From Prevotella sp. (GTDB lineage Bacteria; Bacteroidota; Bacteroidia; Bacteroidales; Bacteroidaceae), in the NCBI GenBank assembly GCA_017617615.1, contig JAFZVV010000010.1:62001-126000 (forward strand): a stretch of DNA of 64,000 nucleotides, written 5' to 3'. The notes below the pieces were generated by a model, which did not search any database, was not told where the DNA came from, and saw only the letters and a program-made list of their open reading frames with translations. The position numbers were made by a program, and so were the translations under genes. Position 1 is the stretch's first letter. The number at the start of each line of letters is the position of its first letter. Below are positions 33,312 through 40,774 of this stretch, in pieces.

Positions 33312-35405
33312 TCAGAGTTTTTCTGGTGTGGCATAATACCTGCGGTTGGCCTCCTTCTGTCTTGGTTCCGAGAAATTGCTCACCCGCTTGAGGTATCCGA
33401 TAATACGCGTCATGTAGTCGACGTTATTGGAATGACATTCCGGGCATTCCTTCAGGAACCGTTTGTCGATGTGCCCACAGTCGTTGCAGATAGTGTTGGG
33501 TATGTTGAAGGTAAAGTAATTGCATCCTTCCTTCGCAGCTACCTTGAGCAGCTGGCGATACTGTGCCTTGGACAAGTGCTCTTCAAGGTTCATGTGAAGC
33601 GCCGACCCACCTGTGAGGTGCTCGATGTATGGTGCCCCATGGAGCTTGAACTTGTCGATGATGTTGAGTGAGTCGTCCTCGACGATATAGAAATAGCTGT
33701 TGTAGCAGTCGCGTGGTACGAAATAGCCGTCTTCGCGGTCCCACTTGGAGTGCTTCACACCTACGTTCTCAGCGGGTATCATCTCGCAGTTGAACAACAC
33801 GTCTTTCGTGCGGTAGAGTTTATTGTATTTCTCTACCAGTCCGAGTACGGTCTGTACGAAAGCGAGGTAATCGGGATTGTCGTTGATCTTGAGGCCCATG
33901 AATTCTGCCGCCTCGACGAGTCCGTTGACGCCGATGGTGAGATACTGTCTGCCGATATTAATGTAGCCTGCATCGAAGAGCGGCAACATGCCATGCTCCT
34001 TGAGTTCCTTGAGGTTCTCATTGTATGCGAGCTGCACCTTATGACAGAGGTCGATGATTTCGGAAAGATATTCCTTGTAGTCGAGCTGGTGGTTTACGGC
34101 ATACTGTATGCAACGGTTGAGGTTGATGGTGAGCACGCTTTTCGAGCCCGTAGACACGCCACCGGCACCAAGGGTATAACTGAATCCGTTGTCCTGTATC
34201 TCGTTGCGCAGACGACAGCATGAACTGAGGGAGTCGGCATTGTCGCTCATATAGGTGAAGAAAGAGTGCCCTTCGGCATACATCTCGGCAGTGAAGTCAC
34301 CCCATTCCTTGTCGATGACGTCGCCGTCCTTGCTGAGGAGCGCCATGGTTTCCACAGGGAAGGTGAGCACGGCCTTTGTCCGCTCTCTGTTGAACCACTT
34401 CATGAATCTCTTCTGCAGCCACGACAGTCCGGGCCAGTCGGGTTGTGAGCCGTCTGGGAAATAGAAATTCCCGAAGAGGCTCTCGAAGTAGTATTTGTCG
34501 TAATAGGCGATGTTCCAGAACACGGCCTGGTAGTTGCGTGCTCCTGTGGGCTGGTTGATGGAATATACGATTTGCTCGAAGCAGTCGGTAATCATCTTGT
34601 CGATGGTACGTTGCTTCACGGAGAGGTCTACCACTCTGTCGGGCTCCTTCCAGTAGTCTTTTCCGTATTCCAGTCCGATGAAATAGTTGAGGTACATGAG
34701 GAACTCGGGGGTGGCACAGGCTCCGGAAAGCATGCTCGAAACCATAAACACCATGTTGACGAAACCGCCACAGAACGACTTGAGGTTGGTGGGCGCGGTG
34801 GAATTGCCACCTATCGACATGGTACCGCCGATGAGCCATGGATACATGGTAATGGAGGCACAATAGTTGGCGAGCGACGTCTCGTCGTTCTTGTATATGA
34901 AATGGTGTGAGAGCTTGTCGAGATACTCGTCAGCCAGCTCTTTTCCGTACATTTTCTTGATGCGGTCGGTGAGCAACCGGCGGTTGAGCCGGATGAAGCT
35001 CGACTTGGGCAATTCTCCGATGAGAGTTGCAATATTTTTGTGCTCGACATTGGCATTGGCGTCGTATTTCGAACCCGTTGCTGCATTGGCAGCATCGCAG
35101 TAGTCTGCCAAAAATTTCAACCGCTCCATGGTCTCGCGGTCTTCGGTGTGCCTCTGTCGGTAGAGCATGAAAGACTTGGCTACCTGGAAGTGTCCCTCCC
35201 GCATCAAGGCCTCTTCCACCTCGTTCTGAATATCCTCAACAGTGATATTGTCATGGATATCCAAGTGACTGAGAATCTTAGAGATAGACCCAAGATCCAC
35301 TTCTTGTCCAACGGACTGGAATGCCTTGATAATGGCAGTCATGATTTTGTCGAGTGAAAAGCGGTCACGCTTACCGTCACGCTTCAGAATAGTAAATTCC
35401 CTCAT
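33312..35405 (-). CDS. nrdD: Anaerobic ribonucleoside-triphosphate reductase
   Basis: A 697-residue class III reductase that reduces NTPs to dNTPs without oxygen. It has an N-terminal ATP-cone (about 1-95, FTILKRDGKRDRFSLDKIMT), a long catalytic barrel (STAPTNLKSFCGGFVN region), a C-terminal zinc site of four cysteines (CNDCGH and CPECHS) and the glycyl-radical loop TRIIGYLKRVSNF with the radical glycine near residue 670. All catalytic landmarks are present. It heads an operon with nrdG and a LuxR-type regulator. The leader of about 115 nt carries a hairpin and a direct repeat (see 35419-35468). Confidence 0.96.
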   Translation of the reverse strand: MREFTILKRDGKRDRFSLDKIMTAIIKAFQSVGQEVDLGSISKILSHLDIHDNITVEDIQNEVEEALMREGHFQVAKSFMLYRQRHTEDRETMERLKFLADYCDAANAATGSKYDANANVEHKNIATLIGELPKSSFIRLNRRLLTDRIKKMYGKELADEYLDKLSHHFIYKNDETSLANYCASITMYPWLIGGTMSIGGNSTAPTNLKSFCGGFVNMVFMVSSMLSGACATPEFLMYLNYFIGLEYGKDYWKEPDRVVDLSVKQRTIDKMITDCFEQIVYSINQPTGARNYQAVFWNIAYYDKYYFESLFGNFYFPDGSQPDWPGLSWLQKRFMKWFNRERTKAVLTFPVETMALLSKDGDVIDKEWGDFTAEMYAEGHSFFTYMSDNADSLSSCCRLRNEIQDNGFSYTLGAGGVSTGSKSVLTINLNRCIQYAVNHQLDYKEYLSEIIDLCHKVQLAYNENLKELKEHGMLPLFDAGYINIGRQYLTIGVNGLVEAAEFMGLKINDNPDYLAFVQTVLGLVEKYNKLYRTKDVLFNCEMIPAENVGVKHSKWDREDGYFVPRDCYNSYFYIVEDDSLNIIDKFKLHGAPYIEHLTGGSALHMNLEEHLSKAQYRQLLKVAAKEGCNYFTFNIPNTICNDCGHIDKRFLKECPECHSNNVDYMTRIIGYLKRVSNFSEPRQKEANRRYYATPEKL

Positions 35406-35418
35406 GGTAATTGTTGTT

Positions 35419-35468
35419 CGTTTTGGAAAACATTTCCATTCTTAATCAAAAAAAGTTTTCCGTTTTGG
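35419..35468 (-). promoter_or_regulatory. CGTTTTGG direct repeats and hairpin in the nrdD leader
   Basis: The plus strand shows CGTTTTGG at 35419-35426 and 35461-35468, 42 bp apart (four helical turns). Between them, GGAAAAC (35425-35431) and GTTTTCC (35455-35461) can pair as a hairpin with a 23-nt loop. All lie between the nrdD -7 box and its ATG, so they may be a regulator site or an RNA structure. Confidence 0.35.
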
Positions 35469-35527
35469 TCAACTTTTTTAAAATGTCAAGTCAGTAAATT
35501 GATAAATTTGTTCTCTGAATTCGGTTA

Positions 35528-35535
35528 CAAAGATA
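35528..35535 (-). promoter_or_regulatory. -7 box of nrdD
   Basis: Minus strand 35535-35528 reads TATCTTTG, a perfect box with no clear TTTG upstream, as expected for an activated promoter. The leader would be about 115 nt. The rest of 35406-35898 holds this promoter, the leader elements, the terminator at 35673-35716 and otherwise nothing recognised. Confidence 0.5.
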
Positions 35536-35672
35536 ATATAATTATCTGTTTTTCCTTCCATGTTGGGGTGTGAAAAATACAAGTTTTAAGGTATTTTAAT
35601 GATTTGTTTTTTACATTTTAAAAAGGAAAGAAAGGTTGTTGAAATGATAATTGTTGTGGCATAAGGGATTAC

Positions 35673-35716
35673 AAAAAAAACGATGCACACTTGCCGCGAA
35701 TTTGCCGCAAGTGTGC
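35673..35716 (-). terminator. Terminator downstream of the membrane protein gene
   Basis: On the minus strand GCACACTTGC (35716-35707) pairs perfectly with GCAAGTGTGC (35694-35685) across a 12-nt loop, followed by ATCG and eight T residues. It lies about 180 nt past the stop of the gene at 35899. A smaller GACCA/TGGTC hairpin lies between (35837-35854). Confidence 0.75.
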
Positions 35717-35898
35717 AAAATGGTACTTTGTGATAAGCGACACAGATGGCGTTCCTTCACCCTAGTCCGGTTGTGATGCCGGTCATGCTATTTTAGTTCA
35801 CATGCAAGGAGGGGCTTTCCTCATTAATAATATATAGACCAACAGAGGCTGGTCGTTGCAGGACGCCACGGGTCTGCCCATGGAACATATCCACCACA

Positions 35899-36291
35899 CT
35901 ATACCTCCTTGCCGTGGAAAATGGAGAGGTAGAGGAATGCCGCCTGCATCAAGAAGGTGCATACCAGCACACCCCACCCTACCCAATAGAAAATCCTGTT
36001 GTAGGGGATATCGGACTGCGGTTTGAGCCAACGCCAGTAGACCACAGCACCCACCGCAGCCAACAATAATCCGATAGACTGACAGAGGATGAAATTGAGT
36101 GGCAGCATGAGGTCTACAATCTGTATGAGTTTCAGTAAGGCGCCTGCATAGAGCACATACACGCAGTTGTAGAGCGCATTGCGTGTACGTCTGTTCTGCC
36201 TCGACTTGTCGATGCAGAAGACCATCAGCAGGGTGATGGCCAGGAAAAGTACCACGTGTCTGAACAACGGGTTCTGGAAGATATGCAGCAT
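35899..36291 (-). CDS. Small integral membrane protein, unknown
   Basis: A 130-residue protein starting MLHIFQNPLFRHVVLFLAIT with four predicted membrane segments (about 12-28, 42-60, 66-86, 100-125) and a basic loop KSRQNRRTRN after the first. No family recognised; the length and topology suggest a small sensor or accessory protein. The frame is open to 36333, but codons above 36291 lie inside the rny terminator hairpin (36303-36349), so ATG 36291 is used. Confidence 0.7.
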   Translation of the reverse strand: MLHIFQNPLFRHVVLFLAITLLMVFCIDKSRQNRRTRNALYNCVYVLYAGALLKLIQIVDLMLPLNFILCQSIGLLLAAVGAVVYWRWLKPQSDIPYNRIFYWVGWGVLVCTFLMQAAFLYLSIFHGKEV

Positions 36292-36302
36292 AATCGTGAT
36301 AT

Positions 36303-36349
36303 AAAAACCACACATGGAGGTTGGCGTAGCCAAACATCCGATGTGTGGT
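36303..36349 (-). terminator. Terminator of rny
   Basis: On the minus strand ACCACACAT (36349-36341) pairs with ATGTGTGGT (36315-36307). The inner repeats TTGGC and GCCAA extend the stem, and TTTTT follows (36307-36303). It begins 23 nt after the rny stop. Confidence 0.8.
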
Positions 36350-36371
36350 CGTGGTTGTGGGGTGTAAAGTG

Positions 36372-37913
36372 TTACTTGGCGTAAGCCACCGAGCGTGTCT
36401 CGCGGATGACGGTGATCTTCACCTGTCCCGGATAAGTCATCTCATTCTGGATCTTGTTGGCGATTTCTCCTGAAAGGGCCTCGGTCTCCTTGTCGTCCAT
36501 CTTGTCGGCACCAACGATGACGCGCAGCTCGCGCCCTGCCTGAATGGCATAGGTCTTCGTCACTCCCGGGTAACTCATGGCAATGGCCTCAAGGTCGTTG
36601 AGACGTTTGATGTAGGCCTCTACGATTTCGCGCCGAGCTCCTGGCCTTGCACCGGAAATGGCGTCACAGATCTGCACGATGGGTGCGAGAAGGGTATTCA
36701 TCTCCATCTCATCGTGGTGGGCACCAATGGCATTGCAAATGTCGGGCTTTTCCTTGTATTTCTCCGCAATCTTGGCTCCATAGAGGGCATGGGGCAGGTC
36801 GCTCTCCTCATCGGGCACCTTGCCGATGTCGTGGAGCAGTCCGGCCCTTTTCGCCTTCTTAGGATTAAGACCGAGTTCAGAAGCCATGACAGCGCAGAGG
36901 TTGGCTGTCTCGCGGGCATGCTGCAGGAGGTTCTGTCCGTACGATGAGCGGTATTTCATCTTGCCGATGATGCGAATGAGCTCAGGGTGCAGTCCATGAA
37001 CGCCAAGGTCGATGGTAGTGCGCTTGCCTATCTCAATGACCTCGTTGTCGAGCTGTTTCTTCACCTTGGCCACCACTTCCTCGATACGTGCCGGGTGGAT
37101 ACGGCCATCGGCGACGAGTTGGTGGAGTGCCAGACGGCATACCTCACGTCTGATCGGGTCGAAAGCGGAGATAACGATGGCTTCGGGGGTGTCGTCGACT
37201 ACGATTTCCACGCCCGTGGCAGCCTCGAGAGCCCTGATATTGCGTCCCTCACGCCCGATGATACGTCCTTTTACCTCATCGTTGTCGATATGGAAGACAC
37301 TGACGGAATTTTCGATGGCCGTCTCGGTGGCCACCCTCTGTATAGTCTGTATGACGATTTTCTTGGCTTGGGCATTGGCGTTGAGCTTGGCTTCATCCAT
37401 GATTTCATTTACATAGCTCGCGGCATCGGTGCGCGCCTCGTCCTTGAGACTCTCCACGAGCCTGCTCTTGGCCTCTTCTGCACTGAGCCCAGAGAGTTCC
37501 TCGAGTTTCTCGCGTTCCATCGACTGCATTTTCTCAAGTTCCTCCTGCTTGATGAGGAGCAGTTTTTTCTCGTTGTCAATACGTTTTTGTCCTTGCTCTA
37601 CCTCTTGTTTGCGGCGTCCGAGTTCTTCCTGACGCTGGTTGAGGGATATTTCGCGTTGCTTGAGCCTGCTCTCGCTCTGCTGCAGTTTCTGGTTGCGTGC
37701 CTGCACCTCTTTCTCCAGTTCTGCCTTTTTGTTGAGGAATTTTTCCTTTACCTCCAGCATTTTTTTCTCTTTGATGACCTCGGCGTCTTTGTTGGCGGTC
37801 TCCACCATTTTGTTATATTTTCCCTTGATGACATGCATGAACAGCATGTATCCGGCGAGCCCACCCAATACGAGGCATACGATAGCAATGATTATTGTTG
37901 CGATAGTACTCAT
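36372..37913 (-). CDS. rny: Ribonuclease Y
   Basis: A 513-residue membrane-anchored endoribonuclease for mRNA decay. It has an N-terminal membrane helix (about 4-25, [20 protein letters not shown]), a long charged coiled coil (about 35-190), a KH RNA-binding domain (about 205-265, [20 protein letters not shown]) and an HD domain with [14 protein letters not shown] and [10 protein letters not shown] supplying the metal ligands. Length and order match the family. It lies downstream of zapA with about 120 nt of non-coding sequence between. Confidence 0.96.
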   Translation of the reverse strand: MSTIATIIIAIVCLVLGGLAGYMLFMHVIKGKYNKMVETANKDAEVIKEKKMLEVKEKFLNKKAELEKEVQARNQKLQQSESRLKQREISLNQRQEELGRRKQEVEQGQKRIDNEKKLLLIKQEELEKMQSMEREKLEELSGLSAEEAKSRLVESLKDEARTDAASYVNEIMDEAKLNANAQAKKIVIQTIQRVATETAIENSVSVFHIDNDEVKGRIIGREGRNIRALEAATGVEIVVDDTPEAIVISAFDPIRREVCRLALHQLVADGRIHPARIEEVVAKVKKQLDNEVIEIGKRTTIDLGVHGLHPELIRIIGKMKYRSSYGQNLLQHARETANLCAVMASELGLNPKKAKRAGLLHDIGKVPDEESDLPHALYGAKIAEKYKEKPDICNAIGAHHDEMEMNTLLAPIVQICDAISGARPGARREIVEAYIKRLNDLEAIAMSYPGVTKTYAIQAGRELRVIVGADKMDDKETEALSGEIANKIQNEMTYPGQVKITVIRETRSVAYAK

Positions 37914-38033
37914 TTTAATATATAGAAGTTATGTTATTGATGATATTCTCATTGTTTCCAAAACAAGCACATGGAGGCACGACGTGGTACCCAGATGGCT
38001 GAAAAAGCGAATTGCGGTGCATGACACGAGGCC
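37914..38033 (-). ncRNA. zapA-rny spacer, possible structured RNA (6S-like location)
   Basis: The 120-nt spacer after zapA on the minus strand is unusually GC-rich for an intergenic region here in its first 75 nt and can form long-range pairs: CAAG-TGAGGC at the zapA 3' end with GCCTC...CTTG near 37964-37978, and CATGCACC-type arms inside. In many bacteria 6S RNA lies just after zapA, which prompts the suggestion. The spacer is shorter than a typical 6S RNA (about 180 nt) unless it overlaps zapA or the rny leader. No family match was tested. Confidence 0.25.
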
Positions 38034-38354
38034 TCACTTGTCTTCGACAAGTGCGTCTTCGATTTCGGAAGTAAGCTTGACGAGAATATCGCTAAAAGGA
38101 GCAGTGTCATTGCGCTCAGCCTCTTTTTCATATCTGAGAGCAATGTCAACGAGCGCCATGTACAACACGTCTATGGCGCTTTTTTTTCCTTGTGCCCTTG
38201 CGGTATAGGTGGTTACCGTATTGGTTATAAGCTTGGCTGCTCTACGATACAATTCCTCTTCCTCGGGGTATATCCGCATGGGTATCTCCGTATCGTAGAT
38301 ATGCAATCTTATATGTAGTTTTTCTCTTCTCTCTTCAGACATCGTTGACGTCAT
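38034..38354 (-). CDS. zapA: ZapA-family cell division protein
   Basis: A short protein with the ZapA pattern: an N-terminal beta segment (KLHIRLHIYDTEIPMRIYPE) then EEELYRRAAKLITNTVTTY and a C-terminal helix for coiled-coil dimerisation. It stabilises FtsZ protofilament bundles at the division site. Two starts are possible: ATG 38354 (106 aa), which overlaps the upstream stop as ATGA, or ATG 38342 (102 aa, MSEERREKL), closer to relatives. The coupling favours the former. It is the second gene of a pair with a small coiled-coil protein. Confidence 0.82.
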   Translation of the reverse strand: MTSTMSEERREKLHIRLHIYDTEIPMRIYPEEEELYRRAAKLITNTVTTYTARAQGKKSAIDVLYMALVDIALRYEKEAERNDTAPFSDILVKLTSEIEDALVEDK

Positions 38355-38644
38355 TTCTCGCTTAGCAGCGTGATACACTTGTTGACGCTCCTCACCAGCT
38401 TGTTGAGCTTTGCCTTGGCAGCGTCGAGGTCGCCCTCACTGACCTCAAGCATTCTTGCGGTCTTCAAGTTTTCAAAGTCTTTCTGCGTTGTACTCAACAT
38501 GTCCTCCATCTTGCGGATGCGGCTATCGCGCTCATCCAACATTTCCCTCAAGCTGGCATTTTCCTTCTTGAGTTTCTCGAACTGAATGATCAGTTGTCGC
38601 ACGCGTGTTGAAAAAAGCGTGATTGTCTTGTCCTCGGCAGTCAT
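38351..38644 (-). CDS. Small coiled-coil protein upstream of zapA
   Basis: A 97-residue protein starting MTAEDKTITLFSTRVRQLII, almost wholly a coiled coil (about 15-70, QFEKLKKENASLREMLDERD and onwards), with a basic C-terminal helix (KAKLNKLVRSVNKCITLL). It is coupled to zapA by a 4-nt ATGA overlap, so it probably acts with ZapA at the divisome, by analogy to the ZapB coiled coil; homology to ZapB itself is not shown. The ATG at 38644 is used because the longer frame to 38662 overlaps the -7 box. Confidence 0.75.
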   Translation of the reverse strand: MTAEDKTITLFSTRVRQLIIQFEKLKKENASLREMLDERDSRIRKMEDMLSTTQKDFENLKTARMLEVSEGDLDAAKAKLNKLVRSVNKCITLLSEK

Positions 38645-38661
38645 ACTTCGATATTTGCCCA

Positions 38662-38693
38662 CAAAATTACATCATTAAATTAGAAATACCAAA
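38662..38693 (-). promoter_or_regulatory. Promoter of the coiled-coil/zapA operon
   Basis: Minus strand: TTTG at 38693-38690, 20-nt spacer, TAATTTTG at 38669-38662: a full consensus match. Confidence 0.8.
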
Positions 38694-38782
38694 AAAAACG
38701 CGTGTTTTTTGGCTCGGCAAGTTATTATCACCGTTTTTGCGGGCACAGTCCACATCACGGTCGACGGCTCCCCTGCATATGG

Positions 38783-39409
38783 CTATGCATTGCTTTCGTC
38801 CTTCTTCCTTGGCTCTTTCTTGGCAAGCATCACCACTTGGTAGACGAAGTCGGTAATCCACTTCTTGCTGAAACCAAGCTTGCTATTGTACTGGCGCACG
38901 CCAAGCACGGCCTTCATCACACCGGGGTCCTTGTAGTCGTTTTTCGTGAAGATGTCCTCAACGGTCTTCTCTGTCATGCTCAGGATGGCCTTCTTGAAGA
39001 ACGACGGGAGCCTCAGCTTGAATTTCATCAAGTTGCCTGTAAGCATCATGAGGTCTTGTGAGAAAGCCTGGAACTGTATCATGTAAGGTTGCACGTCTTG
39101 CACTCGTTTGCAGTTTTTCTTAAGGGAATTGTCAATCTCCTTGAAGAAACTATCATCCGTATTGTAAATTTCTTTCATCATTTTACGACACCTGCTTTTC
39201 TCTCCCACACCCAGCTTGTTATTCACCGTTGGTATATGAAGTGTGGTCTTGAAAGTACGCAGGTCGGGCAGTGATGCCAAGTTTGTAATTCCCATTCTTT
39301 CTGCCAGGCACGCTTGGAAATATACGCGTACGAGGGTCATGTAGTCCTCAATGCCTCCCACTTTTATTTCCTCGTTCTTTTTTCCGAATAATCTTGAGAA
39401 GAAGCTCAT
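38783..39409 (-). CDS. Unknown cytoplasmic protein
   Basis: A 208-residue protein starting MSFFSRLFGKKNEEIKVGGI, with no signal peptide or membrane segment. It is largely helical and basic, with GITNLASLPDLRTFKTTLHI, a cluster CRKMMKEIYNTDD, MLTGNLMKFKLRLPSFFKKA and a C-terminal KEPRKKDESNA tail. The start fits the -7 box at 39452-39459 and the short MSFFxxLFGKK amphipathic N-terminus, which may touch the membrane. No family recognised. The 66 codons of open frame further upstream cross the promoter and are rejected. Confidence 0.7.
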   Translation of the reverse strand: MSFFSRLFGKKNEEIKVGGIEDYMTLVRVYFQACLAERMGITNLASLPDLRTFKTTLHIPTVNNKLGVGEKSRCRKMMKEIYNTDDSFFKEIDNSLKKNCKRVQDVQPYMIQFQAFSQDLMMLTGNLMKFKLRLPSFFKKAILSMTEKTVEDIFTKNDYKDPGVMKAVLGVRQYNSKLGFSKKWITDFVYQVVMLAKKEPRKKDESNA

Positions 39410-39451
39410 GATATGTTTGTTTTTTTTATTTTGTGATAATTGTTGTGACAG

Positions 39452-39483
39452 CAAAGTTACAACAAAAAAAAGAAAAACCGAAA
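39452..39483 (-). promoter_or_regulatory. Promoter of the unknown gene at 38783-39409
   Basis: Minus strand: TAACTTTG at 39459-39452 is a perfect -7 box; TTTC at 39483-39480, 20 nt upstream, is a one-mismatch -33. Confidence 0.6.
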
Positions 39484-39527
39484 GAATAGACGTGAAAAAG
39501 CAGTATGATTGAAGAGGGGGGAGTTCT

Positions 39528-39582
39528 ATTGAAAAATGAAAATTGATCATAATGAAGACGAAAAGTTGAAGATTGGAGAATG
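39528..39582. repeat. Degenerate ATTGAAA-type repeat tract
   Basis: ATTGAAAAATGAAAATTGAT and later AAAGTTGAAGATTGGAGAATGG resemble the tracts at 18073 and 56716. It lies in the 350-nt gap between divergent genes; apart from the two promoters nothing else is seen there. Confidence 0.4.
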
Positions 39583-39733
39583 GTACCGTCGCATCGTCTT
39601 TTTTCATATTTCAATCCATCATCAGCCAACGACGATACGCTGTTTTCTATATCAACAATTACCTTTCCACGCTTATTAAAGGGGAACATATCTAAACAAA
39701 TGATAAAAAAACGACAAAATCAAGAGATAAGTT

Positions 39734-39764
39734 TTTCTGTTTACAACTTTTATTTGTATCTTTG
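39734..39764 (+). promoter_or_regulatory. Promoter of rfbA
   Basis: TTTC at 39734-39737, 19-nt spacer, TATCTTTG at 39757-39764 (perfect -7 box). The leader to ATG 39859 is about 88 nt. Confidence 0.65.
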
Positions 39765-39858
39765 CACGCAAAATTTCGACGAAGGCGTCCATTTCCGCAC
39801 CTTAAGCGTGCTGCAATGGTGCCAAATGTCATGCCCAGAGAATCGTAACGACAGTGAC

Positions 39859-40737
39859 ATGAAAGGAATTGTATTGGCTGGAGGGTCGGGCACCCGCCTC
39901 TATCCCATTACCAAAGGTATCAGCAAACAGCTCATCCCCATTTTCGACAAGCCCATGATATACTATCCGATATCAGTGTTGATGCTTGCCGGAATACGTG
40001 AGATATTGGTCATCTCCACGCCTTACGACCTTCCTGGTTTCAAGCGGCTGTTGGGTGACGGACATGAGTTTGGCGTGCGTTTCTCATATGCCGAACAGCC
40101 CAGTCCAGATGGTCTTGCCCAAGCATTCATCATCGGGGAGGAGTTTGTCGGCGACGACAGTGTATGCCTCGTGCTTGGCGACAATATTTTCCAGGGAGTC
40201 GGTTTCATAGACTATCTCCAAAAGAGCGTACGCATGGCAAGCGAAGGCAAGGCCACTGTGTTTGGGTATTACGTAAACGACCCCCAGCGCTATGGCGTGG
40301 CAGAGATTGACAATGAGGGCAACTGTCTGAGCATCGAGGAGAAGCCTTCCTGCCCCAAGAGCAACTATGCCGTGGTTGGCCTGTATTTCTATCCCAACTC
40401 CGTTTTGGAGATAGCCAAGCAGGTGAAGCCCAGCGCCCGTGGCGAATTGGAAATCACGTCGGTGAACCAGGCCTACCTGGAGCAAGGCAACCTGAGGGTG
40501 GAGTGCCTCCCCCGTGGTTTTGCGTGGCTCGACACCGGCACCCACGACAGTCTGGCCGAGGCCAGCACTTTCATCGAGGTGATAGAGAAGCGCCAAGGGC
40601 TGAAGATAGCCTGTCTGGAAGAGATAGCGTATGTCAATGGCTGGATAAGCCGCGACATTCTCCTTGAGAGTGCCCGTCTGATGGAAAAGAACGACTACGG
40701 CAAGTATTTGCTCAAATTGTCGGAAAACGCGATATAG
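39859..40737 (+). CDS. rfbA: Glucose-1-phosphate thymidylyltransferase
   Basis: A 292-residue enzyme starting [20 protein letters not shown]; the nucleotide-binding GGSGTRLYP and [20 protein letters not shown] are diagnostic. It makes dTDP-glucose, the first step of dTDP-rhamnose synthesis. VLGDNIF binds metal, and [20 protein letters not shown] and [13 protein letters not shown] complete the active site. In-frame ATGs up to 39580 lie before the promoter and are excluded. Only rfbD of the later steps is in the window (62837); rfbB and rfbC are not. The capsule autokinase follows 37 nt later. Confidence 0.95.
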   Translation: MKGIVLAGGSGTRLYPITKGISKQLIPIFDKPMIYYPISVLMLAGIREILVISTPYDLPGFKRLLGDGHEFGVRFSYAEQPSPDGLAQAFIIGEEFVGDDSVCLVLGDNIFQGVGFIDYLQKSVRMASEGKATVFGYYVNDPQRYGVAEIDNEGNCLSIEEKPSCPKSNYAVVGLYFYPNSVLEIAKQVKPSARGELEITSVNQAYLEQGNLRVECLPRGFAWLDTGTHDSLAEASTFIEVIEKRQGLKIACLEEIAYVNGWISRDILLESARLMEKNDYGKYLLKLSENAI

Positions 40738-40774
40738 GACCGAAACAACAACAAATTATTATATTTAAGAAGAA

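Noticed and set aside
35440..35460. FNR-type box upstream of nrdD
   Set aside because: Only one half (TTGAT) matches; the second half does not fit TTGATnnnnATCAA.
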